From MGIIb-O5 sp036154155 (GTDB lineage: Archaea; Thermoplasmatota; Poseidoniia; Poseidoniales; Thalassarchaeaceae), in the NCBI GenBank assembly GCA_036154155.1, contig JAYZLP010000033.1:1-38288 (forward strand): 38,288 bases of DNA, read 5' to 3'. A program made the translations under genes and the position numbers. Within the stretch, counting starts at the first letter, position 1, and each line of letters starts with the position of its first letter. This document shows positions 1 through 7,350 of the stretch, piece by piece. The notes below the pieces were generated by a model. That model did no database searches and was not told where the DNA came from. It worked only from the letters and a program-made list of their open reading frames with translations.

Positions 1-53
1 GGAGGTTGGGCCCTGACTCCGCGTGCCATCGAACTCTGGGGCCGGTAGGGGTT

Positions 54-641
54 CTAATCCGTTGCCGTCGTTTCTCGATTCTTTGTGATTCTTAGCCTTA
101 GGAGCAGCAAAGCGAGGAGTAATGCGAATACGATTGCAAGGATCGGGAACAAGATTGCGATAATTGTGAGTACCACGCTGGCGATGTTCTCGCTCGTCGC
201 GACTACTGGATTAGCAAATCCCAGTGTGAAGGTGGAGCTGATTCCACGAGTTGCGACTGTGGCCGTCTGTATGGTAGCTGACATTCCCCCTCCAGCGATT
301 ACTGCGATCGCCCACTGGACGATAGGCTCACTGCCCTCCAGGGAGATTGCGGTGACCCCTATCCCAGCGAGAACTGCGGCGGGAGTGGCTATTGTGTCCA
401 GGAGGCTGTCTATCCAAGGAGCGTAGTATGCTGCGAACTCTGCTACTGTGGCTATTCCTAGAATGATGATAGCGGGGGTGGATGTGAAGAATTCGAATTG
501 CGAGCCGACAAGGTCTATCTCGATGAAATCGACCCTCACTGCCAGTGACATGATGAAGGGAGGGAGGAACACCCTGAATCCGGAGGCTGCTGCAAGGCTG
601 ATTCCCATGAATGCGGCAATTACGATTCCAGCCTCGTCCAC
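54..641 (-). CDS. DUF4126 family integral membrane protein
   Basis: This is a 195-residue hydrophobic protein with about five membrane segments. Its N-terminal AAASGFRVFLPPF motif is typical of the DUF4126 family, and it ends in a basic, hydrophilic tail (RLRITKNRE). The family has no established biochemical role. The start is a GTG. A TATA-like TTAATATC lies about 26 nt upstream, so the mRNA is probably leaderless and the gene is transcribed separately from the carboxylase operon that ends 43 bases before it. The family assignment is fairly secure; the function is unknown. Confidence 0.75.
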   Translation of the reverse strand: MDEAGIVIAAFMGISLAAASGFRVFLPPFIMSLAVRVDFIEIDLVGSQFEFFTSTPAIIILGIATVAEFAAYYAPWIDSLLDTIATPAAVLAGIGVTAISLEGSEPIVQWAIAVIAGGGMSATIQTATVATRGISSTFTLGFANPVVATSENIASVVLTIIAILFPILAIVFALLLALLLLRLRITKNRETTATD

Positions 642-660
642 GATTTGACGGAAGAGGAGG

Positions 661-671
661 TGTGATATTAA
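661..671 (-). promoter_or_regulatory. TATA box for the DUF4126 gene
   Basis: The coding strand reads TTAATATCACA here, centred about 26 nt upstream of the GTG at 641. That is the archaeal TATA-to-initiation distance. No Shine-Dalgarno sequence precedes the GTG, which fits leaderless transcription. Confidence 0.5.
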
Positions 672-684
672 CCCGGACCCGGAA

Positions 685-1185
685 TTAGTCTGCTAGTTCT
701 ATCAAAACTGCGCCCATTTCGACTCTGTCCCCCTCTTGGAAGTGAATCAGTGATACCTCGCCACCACCGGGGGCCTGGATCTTGTGCTCCATCTTCATGG
801 CCTCCATTACCATCAGGGTCTGTCCCTCGCGGACCCTTTGCCCCTCCTTGACCAATACCTCTAGGATCGTTCCGGGCATAGGGGCCGTCAAACCAGAATC
901 AGAATCTTGGCCCTTTTGGCCTCCCTTCTCGTGCCCCCTTACTACGTGGACCCTTCCATCAAGGTGTATCCACCAGTCGTCCCCCACCCTTGCAACGTGG
1001 GCAAACTTTGGAGTCCCTTCAGTAACTACAACCAGCCTCCCAGGGAAGTCGTCGGATGATATCTGGAGGTTCTGAATCCCCATTTCATTGCCGTCCTTTG
1101 TGAGCGAGGACAAAGCCAGGGCCTCTCCGTCATTTGACAGGACGACCGAGTATATCTCCTGACTTTCACCAACCGACCATTCCAT
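685..1185 (-). CDS. Biotin carboxyl carrier protein of methylcrotonoyl-CoA carboxylase (stand-alone BT-BCCP)
   Basis: This 166-residue protein carries the biotin of an acyl-CoA carboxylase. Residues 98-166 form the biotinyl domain, with the motif EAMKMEH placing the biotinylated lysine at K131 and the usual APMPGTI entry strand at about 101-107. Residues 1-85 resemble the BT (subunit-joining) region that precedes BCCP in MCC alpha subunits. The gene starts 8 nt after the biotin carboxylase stop, behind an AGGTGAT ribosome site. In bacterial and mitochondrial MCC this region is normally the C-terminus of the alpha subunit; here it is a separate polypeptide. Gene order assigns it to the MCC complex, but it might also serve other carboxylases in the cell. 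Confidence 0.9.
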   Translation of the reverse strand: MEWSVGESQEIYSVVLSNDGEALALSSLTKDGNEMGIQNLQISSDDFPGRLVVVTEGTPKFAHVARVGDDWWIHLDGRVHVVRGHEKGGQKGQDSDSGLTAPMPGTILEVLVKEGQRVREGQTLMVMEAMKMEHKIQAPGGGEVSLIHFQEGDRVEMGAVLIELAD

Positions 1186-1193
1186 TATATCAC

Positions 1194-2747
1194 CTACGGG
1201 TAGCTCCTTGAGAGGGTCCTGAAAGGATCGCCTGAATGTCCTGTGTGCTCGTCTACTGGGTTTCCGGGGACTCCATGATTTGCCTTGTCCAATCCCATTC
1301 TGAGAGCTGCCTCTGCTATTGAAACAAGTGTCTGAGCAGGAGGCTCGGGGTCGCTGAATTCTGAGATATCTGACGAGTCCAGCAAGTCAGTGGTGATGTC
1401 CCCCGATAGGAATGCCGAGTGCGAGGCCGCGTTACGTAGGAATCCGATGTTGGTAACGACGCCCAGTGCAACGAAATTTGACAAGGCTGAGTCAAGTCTC
1501 CTTATTGCCGCCTTCCTGGTTGGAGCGTGGACTACCAGCTTAGCCAGCATAGGGTCAAAATTGACTGTTACTTCGTCGCCCTGCCTGACGCCTGAGTCTA
1601 CTCTGATGCCGGGCCCTGAGGGGGCTATCCAAGTTGAAAGCCTTCCAATCGCGGGGAGGAATCCCCTGGTTGCATCTTCGGCGTAAATCCTAGCCTCTAT
1701 TGCATGACCGGATATTGTCACCTCGTCTTGGGAAACTCCCATCTCCAGACCAGCAGCGATCTCCAACTGCTTCTGCACCAGATCAACGCCTGTAATCATC
1801 TCAGTTACCGGGTGTTCTACTTGGAGTCTGGTGTTCATCTCCAAGAAATAGAACTCCCCCTTGCTGGATAGTAGGAACTCGACGGTCCCTGCGCCGACGT
1901 AGTTTACGGCCTTCGCAGCCATTACCGCGGCCTTGCCCATGGATTCCCTTACTGGGCCGCTTACCGCTGGAGATGGTGCTTCTTCGATTACCTTCTGATG
2001 CCTCCTCTGCAGCGAGCAGTCCCTCTCATTGAGGTGGATGCAGTTCCCTCTTGAGTCGGCCAGAACTTGTATTTCCACGTGCCTGGCCCCAGTCAGCAGC
2101 CTTTCCACGTATACCGTACCGTCTCCGAAGGCTGCTGCTGCCTCTCTTGCAGCGGCCTCGTACTCGGTCCTGAGCATCTTTGGTTCGCGGACCACTCTCA
2201 TTCCCTTCCCACCTCCCCCGGCACTTGCCTTCAGCAACAGGGGGTATCCAACCTTGGCAGCTGCTACTGCAAGCGGACCAAGGTGCCCCCCGTCCTCCGG
2301 TATGGATACCTCGTCACCGGGTATCACTGGGACGCCAGAGGATATCATCCTCGATCTGGCGGAAATCTTGTCTCCCATCACTTCTATTGATTCAGCCCCT
2401 GGCCCTATCCAAACGATGTCGTTGGAAGAAACGGCTCTAGCGAAGTCTGCCCTCTCTGAGAGGAAGCCATAACCCGGGTGAATCGCACCAGAGCCGGAGG
2501 ACTTGGCTGCTTCGATTATCGCTTCCTGATTGAGGTAGTTTTCTGAGAGCGGGCCTTCTGGAAGTAGGATAGCCTCGTCCGCAATCTCTACGTGCAAGGA
2601 CTCCGAGTCTGGCTCCGAATATACGGCTACGGCCCTCAGTCCCGCCTCCTTGACGGCTCTGAGTACCCTGACAGCAATCTCCCCCCTGTTGGCGACCAAA
2701 ACAGTGTCGAATTGGTTTGGGGCCCCTTGCATCCAATCCGGAAACAT
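1194..2747 (-). CDS. Biotin carboxylase subunit of methylcrotonoyl-CoA carboxylase
   Basis: This 517-residue protein catalyses ATP-dependent carboxylation of biotin. The N-terminal biotin carboxylase domain starts at about residue 13 (VLVANRGEIAVRV). The ATP-grasp glycine loop GGGGKGMR is at 177-184, the ERDCSLQRRHQK segment at about 241-252, and the active-site EMNTRLQVEHPVTE motif at 303-316. The C-terminal stretch GVVTNIGFLRNAASH matches the end of the BC domain in MCC alpha subunits. The protein stops before the BT and biotinyl domains, which are encoded by the next gene. The ATG is 9 nt after the hydratase stop, behind a GAGGT ribosome site. The MCC rather than propionyl-CoA assignment rests mainly on the adjacent carboxyltransferase and hydratase. 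Confidence 0.93.
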   Translation of the reverse strand: MFPDWMQGAPNQFDTVLVANRGEIAVRVLRAVKEAGLRAVAVYSEPDSESLHVEIADEAILLPEGPLSENYLNQEAIIEAAKSSGSGAIHPGYGFLSERADFARAVSSNDIVWIGPGAESIEVMGDKISARSRMISSGVPVIPGDEVSIPEDGGHLGPLAVAAAKVGYPLLLKASAGGGGKGMRVVREPKMLRTEYEAAAREAAAAFGDGTVYVERLLTGARHVEIQVLADSRGNCIHLNERDCSLQRRHQKVIEEAPSPAVSGPVRESMGKAAVMAAKAVNYVGAGTVEFLLSSKGEFYFLEMNTRLQVEHPVTEMITGVDLVQKQLEIAAGLEMGVSQDEVTISGHAIEARIYAEDATRGFLPAIGRLSTWIAPSGPGIRVDSGVRQGDEVTVNFDPMLAKLVVHAPTRKAAIRRLDSALSNFVALGVVTNIGFLRNAASHSAFLSGDITTDLLDSSDISEFSDPEPPAQTLVSIAEAALRMGLDKANHGVPGNPVDEHTGHSGDPFRTLSRSYP

Positions 2748-2756
2748 CTGCAGACC

Positions 2757-3629
2757 TCAATCCTCTTCATCGGGTGACCAATCAGGAAGTCTCCGGTCGA
2801 GGAACGCGGAAAGCCCCTCTTGTCCTTCCCTGGAGCCCCTCATCTCACTGGTTTTGTCCATGGTCCGGATTCGGAGCTCCTCGTCTGAACCTGTCCATCT
2901 ATCGAACTCCAAGGTCAGCTTCTTCGATTCGTAAACTGCCATGGGGCCTGTGCTCAAAAGGTCCGAAATGATGGATGATACCGATTCCTCGAAATTTTCT
3001 GGGGACTCGGCTACCTCGTTCACCCATCCGATCCTCAGAGCCTCGTCCGACCCGACCCTGCTTGCCAGCATTGAGAGCCTGCGGAACTGGGCGCTTCCGA
3101 TTTTTCTGTAGACGTATGGTCCGATTACTGCCGGAAGTATGCCTAGTTTGCCCTCGGAGAGGGCTATCCTGGTCCCTGGCTCTGCTATGACGTGGTCCAG
3201 GCACGCGACCAGTCCCGCGCCTCCGCCCAATGCCACTCCCTGAACACAGCCTATGGTGAAGCAGGGGTGAGACCATAGGGAGTTGAAGAGCCTGTCCAAG
3301 CGCTCGGAGTCCTTTCTGTTTTCCTCCGGGGTAGCGGCCCCAGCATCCCTCATCATGTTGATGTCTGCACCAGCGCAGAAGTGCCTACCATCACTTCTGA
3401 GTACTAAGGCCCTCAGGTAGGGGTTTCCTGAAGGATCGATGAGTGACCCAGTATTGCCCACGGACCTCTGGGTTGTCCATTCAATTATCTCATTGAGTTC
3501 CGAGATAAGCTGAATGTTCAGGGCGTTGTAGACCTCGCTCCTGGCCATTGTTACATTGGCCACGCAGCCATCTATGGACAGTCTGCAAAGTTCGGTCATC
3601 GGAATGTCATCAGTAATTCTCAAATCCAT
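2757..3629 (-). CDS. liuC: Methylglutaconyl-CoA hydratase (LiuC-type crotonase)
   Basis: This enoyl-CoA hydratase/isomerase superfamily protein of about 290 residues would hydrate 3-methylglutaconyl-CoA to HMG-CoA, the step after MCC in leucine breakdown. Crotonase landmarks are present: HFCAGADINMM for the CoA oxyanion hole, GVALGGGAGLVA for the second oxyanion glycine, and LSEGKLGILPAVIGPYV carrying the catalytic glutamate. The first glutamate of classical crotonases (GGGCEL) is glycine here, as I recall for LiuC-type enzymes. I chose the ATG at 3629, just after the carboxyltransferase stop; an ATG at 3653 overlapping that gene is also possible. Operon position strongly supports the specific function. 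Confidence 0.85.
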   Translation of the reverse strand: MDLRITDDIPMTELCRLSIDGCVANVTMARSEVYNALNIQLISELNEIIEWTTQRSVGNTGSLIDPSGNPYLRALVLRSDGRHFCAGADINMMRDAGAATPEENRKDSERLDRLFNSLWSHPCFTIGCVQGVALGGGAGLVACLDHVIAEPGTRIALSEGKLGILPAVIGPYVYRKIGSAQFRRLSMLASRVGSDEALRIGWVNEVAESPENFEESVSSIISDLLSTGPMAVYESKKLTLEFDRWTGSDEELRIRTMDKTSEMRGSREGQEGLSAFLDRRLPDWSPDEED

Positions 3630-3633
3630 ATCG

Positions 3634-5193
3634 TCACATCCTGAATACTCCATAGCCCTGATCCGGCATTGGTGCGTTGAGGCTAGCGGAGATGCATAGC
3701 CCGAGTATGTCCCTGGTGTCCCTTGGGTCGATTACTCCATCGTCCCACAACCTAGCGGTTGAGTAGTACGGGTTGCTCTCACTCTCGTACTTTGCTCTGA
3801 TCTCGTCTGGGTTGGCGTTACCGACGGTAGAGAGTACGCTGGCTGCCTGCTCTCCCCCCATTACTGATATCCTAGCGTTTGGCCACATAAACAGGAATCT
3901 TGGGTCGTAAGCCCTACCGCACATTCCGTAGTTGCCGGCTCCGTGTGAGCCTCCAATGATTACTGTGAATTTGGGCACGGGAACGCAAGAGACTGCAGTA
4001 ACTAGCTTGGCCCCGTCCTTGGCTATGCCTCCTGCCTCGGCATCCCTGCCGACCATGAACCCCATAATGTTCTGAAGGAAGACGAGCGGTATTCCCCTTT
4101 GGCCACACAACTCAACAAAATGGGCTCCTTTCAGTGATGACTCGGAGAACAATATCCCGTTATTGGCGACTATTCCTACTGGGTATCCATGGATCCTTGC
4201 GAAGCCGCAAACCAGTGAGTTGCCGTATCTCTGTTTGAATTCGTGGAATCTGCTGCCGTCGACGATCCTGGAGATTACCTCTCTTACGTCATAAGGGGTC
4301 CTGTTGTCTGTTGGAATAATTCCCATCAAATCGTTTGGGTCGTGGGCCGGTTCCTCGGCTGCTTGTACATCGAGGCGGTGCTTGGGGTCTATGTTCAGAT
4401 TCTCGACGATGTTGCGAACCATGCCAAGTGCCTGCGGCTCGTCTTCGGCAAAGTGGTCAGCGACCCCAGACTCTCTGGTGTGTACGTCCGCTCCGCCGAG
4501 GTCCTGGGCACTCACCTCCTCTCCCGTGGCCGCCTTGACAAGTGGCGGGCCTGCTAGGAAAATGGTTCCATTATCCTTGACAATGATGGATTCGTCACTC
4601 ATTGCCGGAATGTAGGCCCCACCGGCAGTGCATGAGCCTAGAACGGCTGCTACCTGGGGGATTCCCTTGCTTGACAGGATTGCCTGATTTCTGAAAATCC
4701 TCCCAAAGTGGGCCTTGTCCGGGAAAACCTGATCCTGCAAAGGGAGGAATGCCCCGCCTGAGTCTACAAGGTATATGCATGGAAGATTGTTGGACTCGGC
4801 AATCTCCTGAGCCCTAACGTGCTTCTTTACCGTCATGGGATAGTATGACCCTCCCTTGACAGTGGCGTCATTGGCAACAAAGACGCATTCCTTTCCATGA
4901 ACGGTGCCTATCCCAGTTACGACTCCAGCGGAGTGCGCCCTTCCGTCATACATTCCAAACGCTGCGAGCGTGGAGAGTTCCAAGAAAGGGGACCCTGGAT
5001 CGCAGATCTCTGAGATTCTCTCTCTGGCCATCTTCTTTCCCCTCTGCCTGTGTCTGTCAACGTACTTTCCGCCGCCACCCTCTTTGGCATCCTCTATCCT
5101 GGTTCTGAGCTCATCCAGGAGGGATGTGTTGTGGACCTTCCTAGCGGCAAATTCGTCGCTTCCTGAGTCGACTCTGGTTGGCAGCCTGTCCAT
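3634..5193 (-). CDS. mccB: Methylcrotonoyl-CoA carboxylase, carboxyltransferase (beta) subunit
   Basis: This 519-residue carboxyltransferase moves CO2 from biotin to 3-methylcrotonyl-CoA. The sequence follows the MCC beta pattern very closely: DPGSPFLELS, NDATVKGGSYYP, VFPDKAHFGRIFRNQAI, CTAGGAYIPAM, TIFLAGPPLVKAATGEEVS, GGSHGAGNYGMCGRAY and the C-terminal end YGVFRM. Propionyl-CoA carboxylase beta subunits lack the FLAGPPLVKAATGE segment in this form. Reading could begin at 5271, but that would overlap the DUF63 gene and translate the palindrome region, and residues homologous to known enzymes begin only after M27. I therefore place the start at 5193. It is the first gene of the leucine-degradation operon. 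Confidence 0.94.
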   Translation of the reverse strand: MDRLPTRVDSGSDEFAARKVHNTSLLDELRTRIEDAKEGGGGKYVDRHRQRGKKMARERISEICDPGSPFLELSTLAAFGMYDGRAHSAGVVTGIGTVHGKECVFVANDATVKGGSYYPMTVKKHVRAQEIAESNNLPCIYLVDSGGAFLPLQDQVFPDKAHFGRIFRNQAILSSKGIPQVAAVLGSCTAGGAYIPAMSDESIIVKDNGTIFLAGPPLVKAATGEEVSAQDLGGADVHTRESGVADHFAEDEPQALGMVRNIVENLNIDPKHRLDVQAAEEPAHDPNDLMGIIPTDNRTPYDVREVISRIVDGSRFHEFKQRYGNSLVCGFARIHGYPVGIVANNGILFSESSLKGAHFVELCGQRGIPLVFLQNIMGFMVGRDAEAGGIAKDGAKLVTAVSCVPVPKFTVIIGGSHGAGNYGMCGRAYDPRFLFMWPNARISVMGGEQAASVLSTVGNANPDEIRAKYESESNPYYSTARLWDDGVIDPRDTRDILGLCISASLNAPMPDQGYGVFRM

Positions 5194-5223
5194 TTCTCTC
5201 GGCACGCAGAGGGTGTGTGGGAC

Positions 5224-5233
5224 TTCAATTGAA
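5224..5233. promoter_or_regulatory. 10-bp perfect palindrome upstream of mccB
   Basis: TTCAATTGAA lies 31 nt before the mccB ATG, between the longer palindrome at 5239-5257 and the start codon. It may be a regulator half of a two-site operator, or the AT-rich promoter core. No direct evidence separates these. Confidence 0.3.
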
Positions 5234-5238
5234 TGGGG

Positions 5239-5257
5239 CCGATATCGTAGATATCGG
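5239..5257. promoter_or_regulatory. 8-bp inverted repeat, candidate operator of the MCC operon
   Basis: The sequence is CCGATATC-GTA-GATATCGG, a perfect 8-bp inverted repeat with a 3-nt spacer. It starts 3 nt beyond the DUF63 stop codon and 45 nt before mccB. The AT-rich core (GATATC twice) could overlap a TATA element, so a dimeric regulator bound here would compete with TBP. The stem has no U-tract after it, so a terminator is less likely. Confidence 0.45.
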
Positions 5258-5260
5258 ACT

Positions 5261-6544
5261 TCAGACACCAATCACAAGTCTGCCGACATCACGAAGTCCG
5301 GGTGCCATACCGACCACGAGTATCATCAGACCGACCAGCAGTCTGAGGTGCTGCTGTCTGTTTTCGAAGTTGGCTACAGCGAAGAAGTACCAAACGACGG
5401 CCCCGAGGCCTGCCTTGAGCAAAGTGAACCCGAATGGCGATCCGAATATTTCGATTATCTTGGCCGAGAGGAGGTGCTTCTCCTGGTACCCGAAGTAGTC
5501 AATTCCGATCCATGTAGCAAGGCCATCTAGTACCTGTCCTGAGACAGCCAGGAAAACTACCGGATAGGCCATCGCCGCGGAGTTCCTGTGTTTCTCGAGA
5601 AGTTCTTTCTCTGGGAAGAATTCCGGGAGTTCGAGATAGTCCTCTTCGGTCATCCCAGGGGGAAGTATACCAGCCACCAGGCCCTGCGAGGAAAGTATGG
5701 ATGCTGCATCTACGCCACGACTGTACATGGCCATACAAATCATCACTGGAACTCCGATTACCACAAGCAATGGCCAGAGGACGAGTTGGTCTTCGGGCAC
5801 GCTGGCTGCATACGACGAGAGGGCTCCGAAGAATATCAACGACCCCCCCAGCCCAACGAAGTATACGACCCTCTGGACGTGAGTGAAGTATCTGGTCGAT
5901 TCCCTGAAAAACCAAGGGAGGAGGGCCGCTGAGACTCCTATCACTGCGAAGGGGGCCAGATCTATTCCCCCTGCAACCACCTCGCTATTGGAAATAGAAG
6001 AACCATAGAGTACAAATTGGGCCAAAATCAGGACCGATGATGTTACCTCCACAGAGTTATCTTTCTCTTCAGAGTACATTTCTCTGTGGGAAATAGAGTA
6101 GCCAACGGCTCCTGCGATGACTACCCAAATTGCTGTCTGGAAGTGTATGCCGGGACTAACGAAGAATGCGGTCAGGGTAGAGTCAAACATCTCTGCATCC
6201 TCTACGACCTCCCCGAGGGAGGCCCAGAGGACGTAGGGCAAGAGTGCCAGAATCGTTGCCTCACTTGGGTCTATTTCTAGAATCCTTAGCCATGCACTCA
6301 ATGCAGCTACGAAAAGAGCGAGAACTACGGCATATGTGATGGTGTTAACTTCGTTGTATCCGGCGTCGCTTCCGGCGTCATCGAGCACTGGATCGATGTA
6401 GAACTCAATGACCATTCTTGTCAGGGGGTTGTCGAATTCCAGAGCGTTTAGGGCGAGGGCAGAGAAAAGAATCACGGCTATGCCGATCAATGCGTGAATT
6501 GACCATTTTTCGTAATCGTACAACTCTTCCCATGAGTCGCTCAT
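5261..6544 (-). CDS. DUF63 family multi-pass membrane protein
   Basis: This 427-residue protein has roughly ten predicted membrane segments. DUF63 hallmarks are NTITYAVVLALF near residue 68, LLPYVLWASLGEVVEDAEMF near 100, the PGIHFQT segment, and a C-terminal DGLATWIGIDYFGYQEKHLL. The family is widespread in Euryarchaeota and has no known activity. The ATG is about 28 nt downstream of a weak TATA-like CATACCTAAG and lacks a ribosome site, suggesting a leaderless transcript independent of the KH gene upstream. The family call is solid; nothing in its neighbourhood reveals a function. Confidence 0.8.
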   Translation of the reverse strand: MSDSWEELYDYEKWSIHALIGIAVILFSALALNALEFDNPLTRMVIEFYIDPVLDDAGSDAGYNEVNTITYAVVLALFVAALSAWLRILEIDPSEATILALLPYVLWASLGEVVEDAEMFDSTLTAFFVSPGIHFQTAIWVVIAGAVGYSISHREMYSEEKDNSVEVTSSVLILAQFVLYGSSISNSEVVAGGIDLAPFAVIGVSAALLPWFFRESTRYFTHVQRVVYFVGLGGSLIFFGALSSYAASVPEDQLVLWPLLVVIGVPVMICMAMYSRGVDAASILSSQGLVAGILPPGMTEEDYLELPEFFPEKELLEKHRNSAAMAYPVVFLAVSGQVLDGLATWIGIDYFGYQEKHLLSAKIIEIFGSPFGFTLLKAGLGAVVWYFFAVANFENRQQHLRLLVGLMILVVGMAPGLRDVGRLVIGV

Positions 6545-6587
6545 GAGGCTACCAGAAGACTCCTACGCTTAGGTATGGCGGAAACGA

Positions 6588-7319
6588 TCATTCCTCTTCG
6601 TACAGGATTTCCTCGTCCTCTGATAGTTCCAGCATTTCTCTGACTGCTGATTCGTCCTCGGGGTCCACTTGGGAGTCCTTCATCCTCCTCTCCCTCCTTC
6701 TCCTTGCTGCCGAAAGGCCAGGGACAAGGGTTTCGAAAGCACCACCGACTTCATCCCTCCTCTCTTCGTAAGATTCCAGGCTCCTAGACCTCATCCTCTG
6801 CCTCTTTCGGTCCTTCTCAAGTCCATGGAGAACGTTTCCGTGTTCGGCTCCCCTGAGTATGGACTCTATTGCTGGCTTTGCGATCTCCAGACCCATGTCA
6901 TCCCCGATCACAATTACTGTGGAGCCGTAAATTGCAATTTCAGTTCTGGTTAGTTCTTCTATCCTACTGCGGATCATTCCGTTTCTTCCAATCAGACGGC
7001 TCCTCATTCTACGAATTTGGTTTGGCTGCCTGCCGACCCACTCCCTGATGTCGAACATAAAGAGATGAACCTCGTCCTCGAGAAGTTGGACTGCTCTCGC
7101 AGGGGCCAGTCCCCTTCCTATGGCAAGAATCACGTCTGGGGTTTTCATCTTTACAATTGGATCTACTTCTGAATCTCCCCACGAGACCCTTACTTCGCCA
7201 GATTGGGAGTCTATTTCCAGTTCCCCCCCACATGCCTCCTCTAGCATCTTCCTAGTTGAGCCACCCTTGCCTATCAGCACGGCAATTCGGTCTTTGGGGA
7301 TGCGTGCAACGGTCTCCAC
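6588..7319 (-). CDS. KH-domain RNA-binding protein, archaeal Pno1/Dim2
   Basis: This 243-residue protein has two KH domains. The first holds IGKGGSTRKMLEE near residue 16 and the second IGRNGMIRSRIEELT near residue 109, the arrangement of archaeal Pno1/Dim2, which binds the 3' region of small-subunit rRNA during assembly. Residues after about 175 form a charged tail, first basic (RRRRERRMK) then strongly acidic (ending EDEEILYEEE), longer than the usual archaeal protein. It lies beside RIO1 and aIF1A, a conserved archaeal grouping and functionally apt because RIO1 acts on late pre-40S particles. The GTG start is about 27 nt after a TATA element embedded in the RIO1 stop region, so it is probably leaderless. 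Confidence 0.88.
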   Translation of the reverse strand: METVARIPKDRIAVLIGKGGSTRKMLEEACGGELEIDSQSGEVRVSWGDSEVDPIVKMKTPDVILAIGRGLAPARAVQLLEDEVHLFMFDIREWVGRQPNQIRRMRSRLIGRNGMIRSRIEELTRTEIAIYGSTVIVIGDDMGLEIAKPAIESILRGAEHGNVLHGLEKDRKRQRMRSRSLESYEERRDEVGGAFETLVPGLSAARRRRERRMKDSQVDPEDESAVREMLELSEDEEILYEEE

Positions 7320-7342
7320 GGCTGCGGCCGACCAGCCTCCCA

Positions 7343-7350
7343 GTTTTAAT
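7343..7350 (-). promoter_or_regulatory. TATA box for the KH gene, overlapping the RIO1 stop codon
   Basis: The coding strand reads ATTAAAAC. The TAA inside it is the RIO1 stop codon, and the GTG of the KH gene is about 27 nt downstream with no well-placed ribosome site. The KH gene may therefore be made both from the RIO1 transcript and from this internal promoter. Confidence 0.45.

Noticed and set aside
1..53. Possible gene end or tRNA fragment at the left edge
   Set aside because: The TCGAACTC string recalls a T loop, but flanking bases do not pair into a T stem and no reading frame can be judged in 53 bases.
4243..4557. Open frames of 60-150 codons on the plus strand opposite the carboxylase, nuo and surface-protein genes
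   Set aside because: Their translations show no recognisable domains, they lie wholly within well-supported genes on the minus strand, and they lack ribosome sites or TATA elements. The same applies to frames such as 1390-1686, 9292-9801 and 30995-31327.
5194..5271. Longer N-terminus for MccB starting at 5271
   Set aside because: It would overlap the DUF63 gene, translate through the palindrome region, and add residues without homology before the conserved part.
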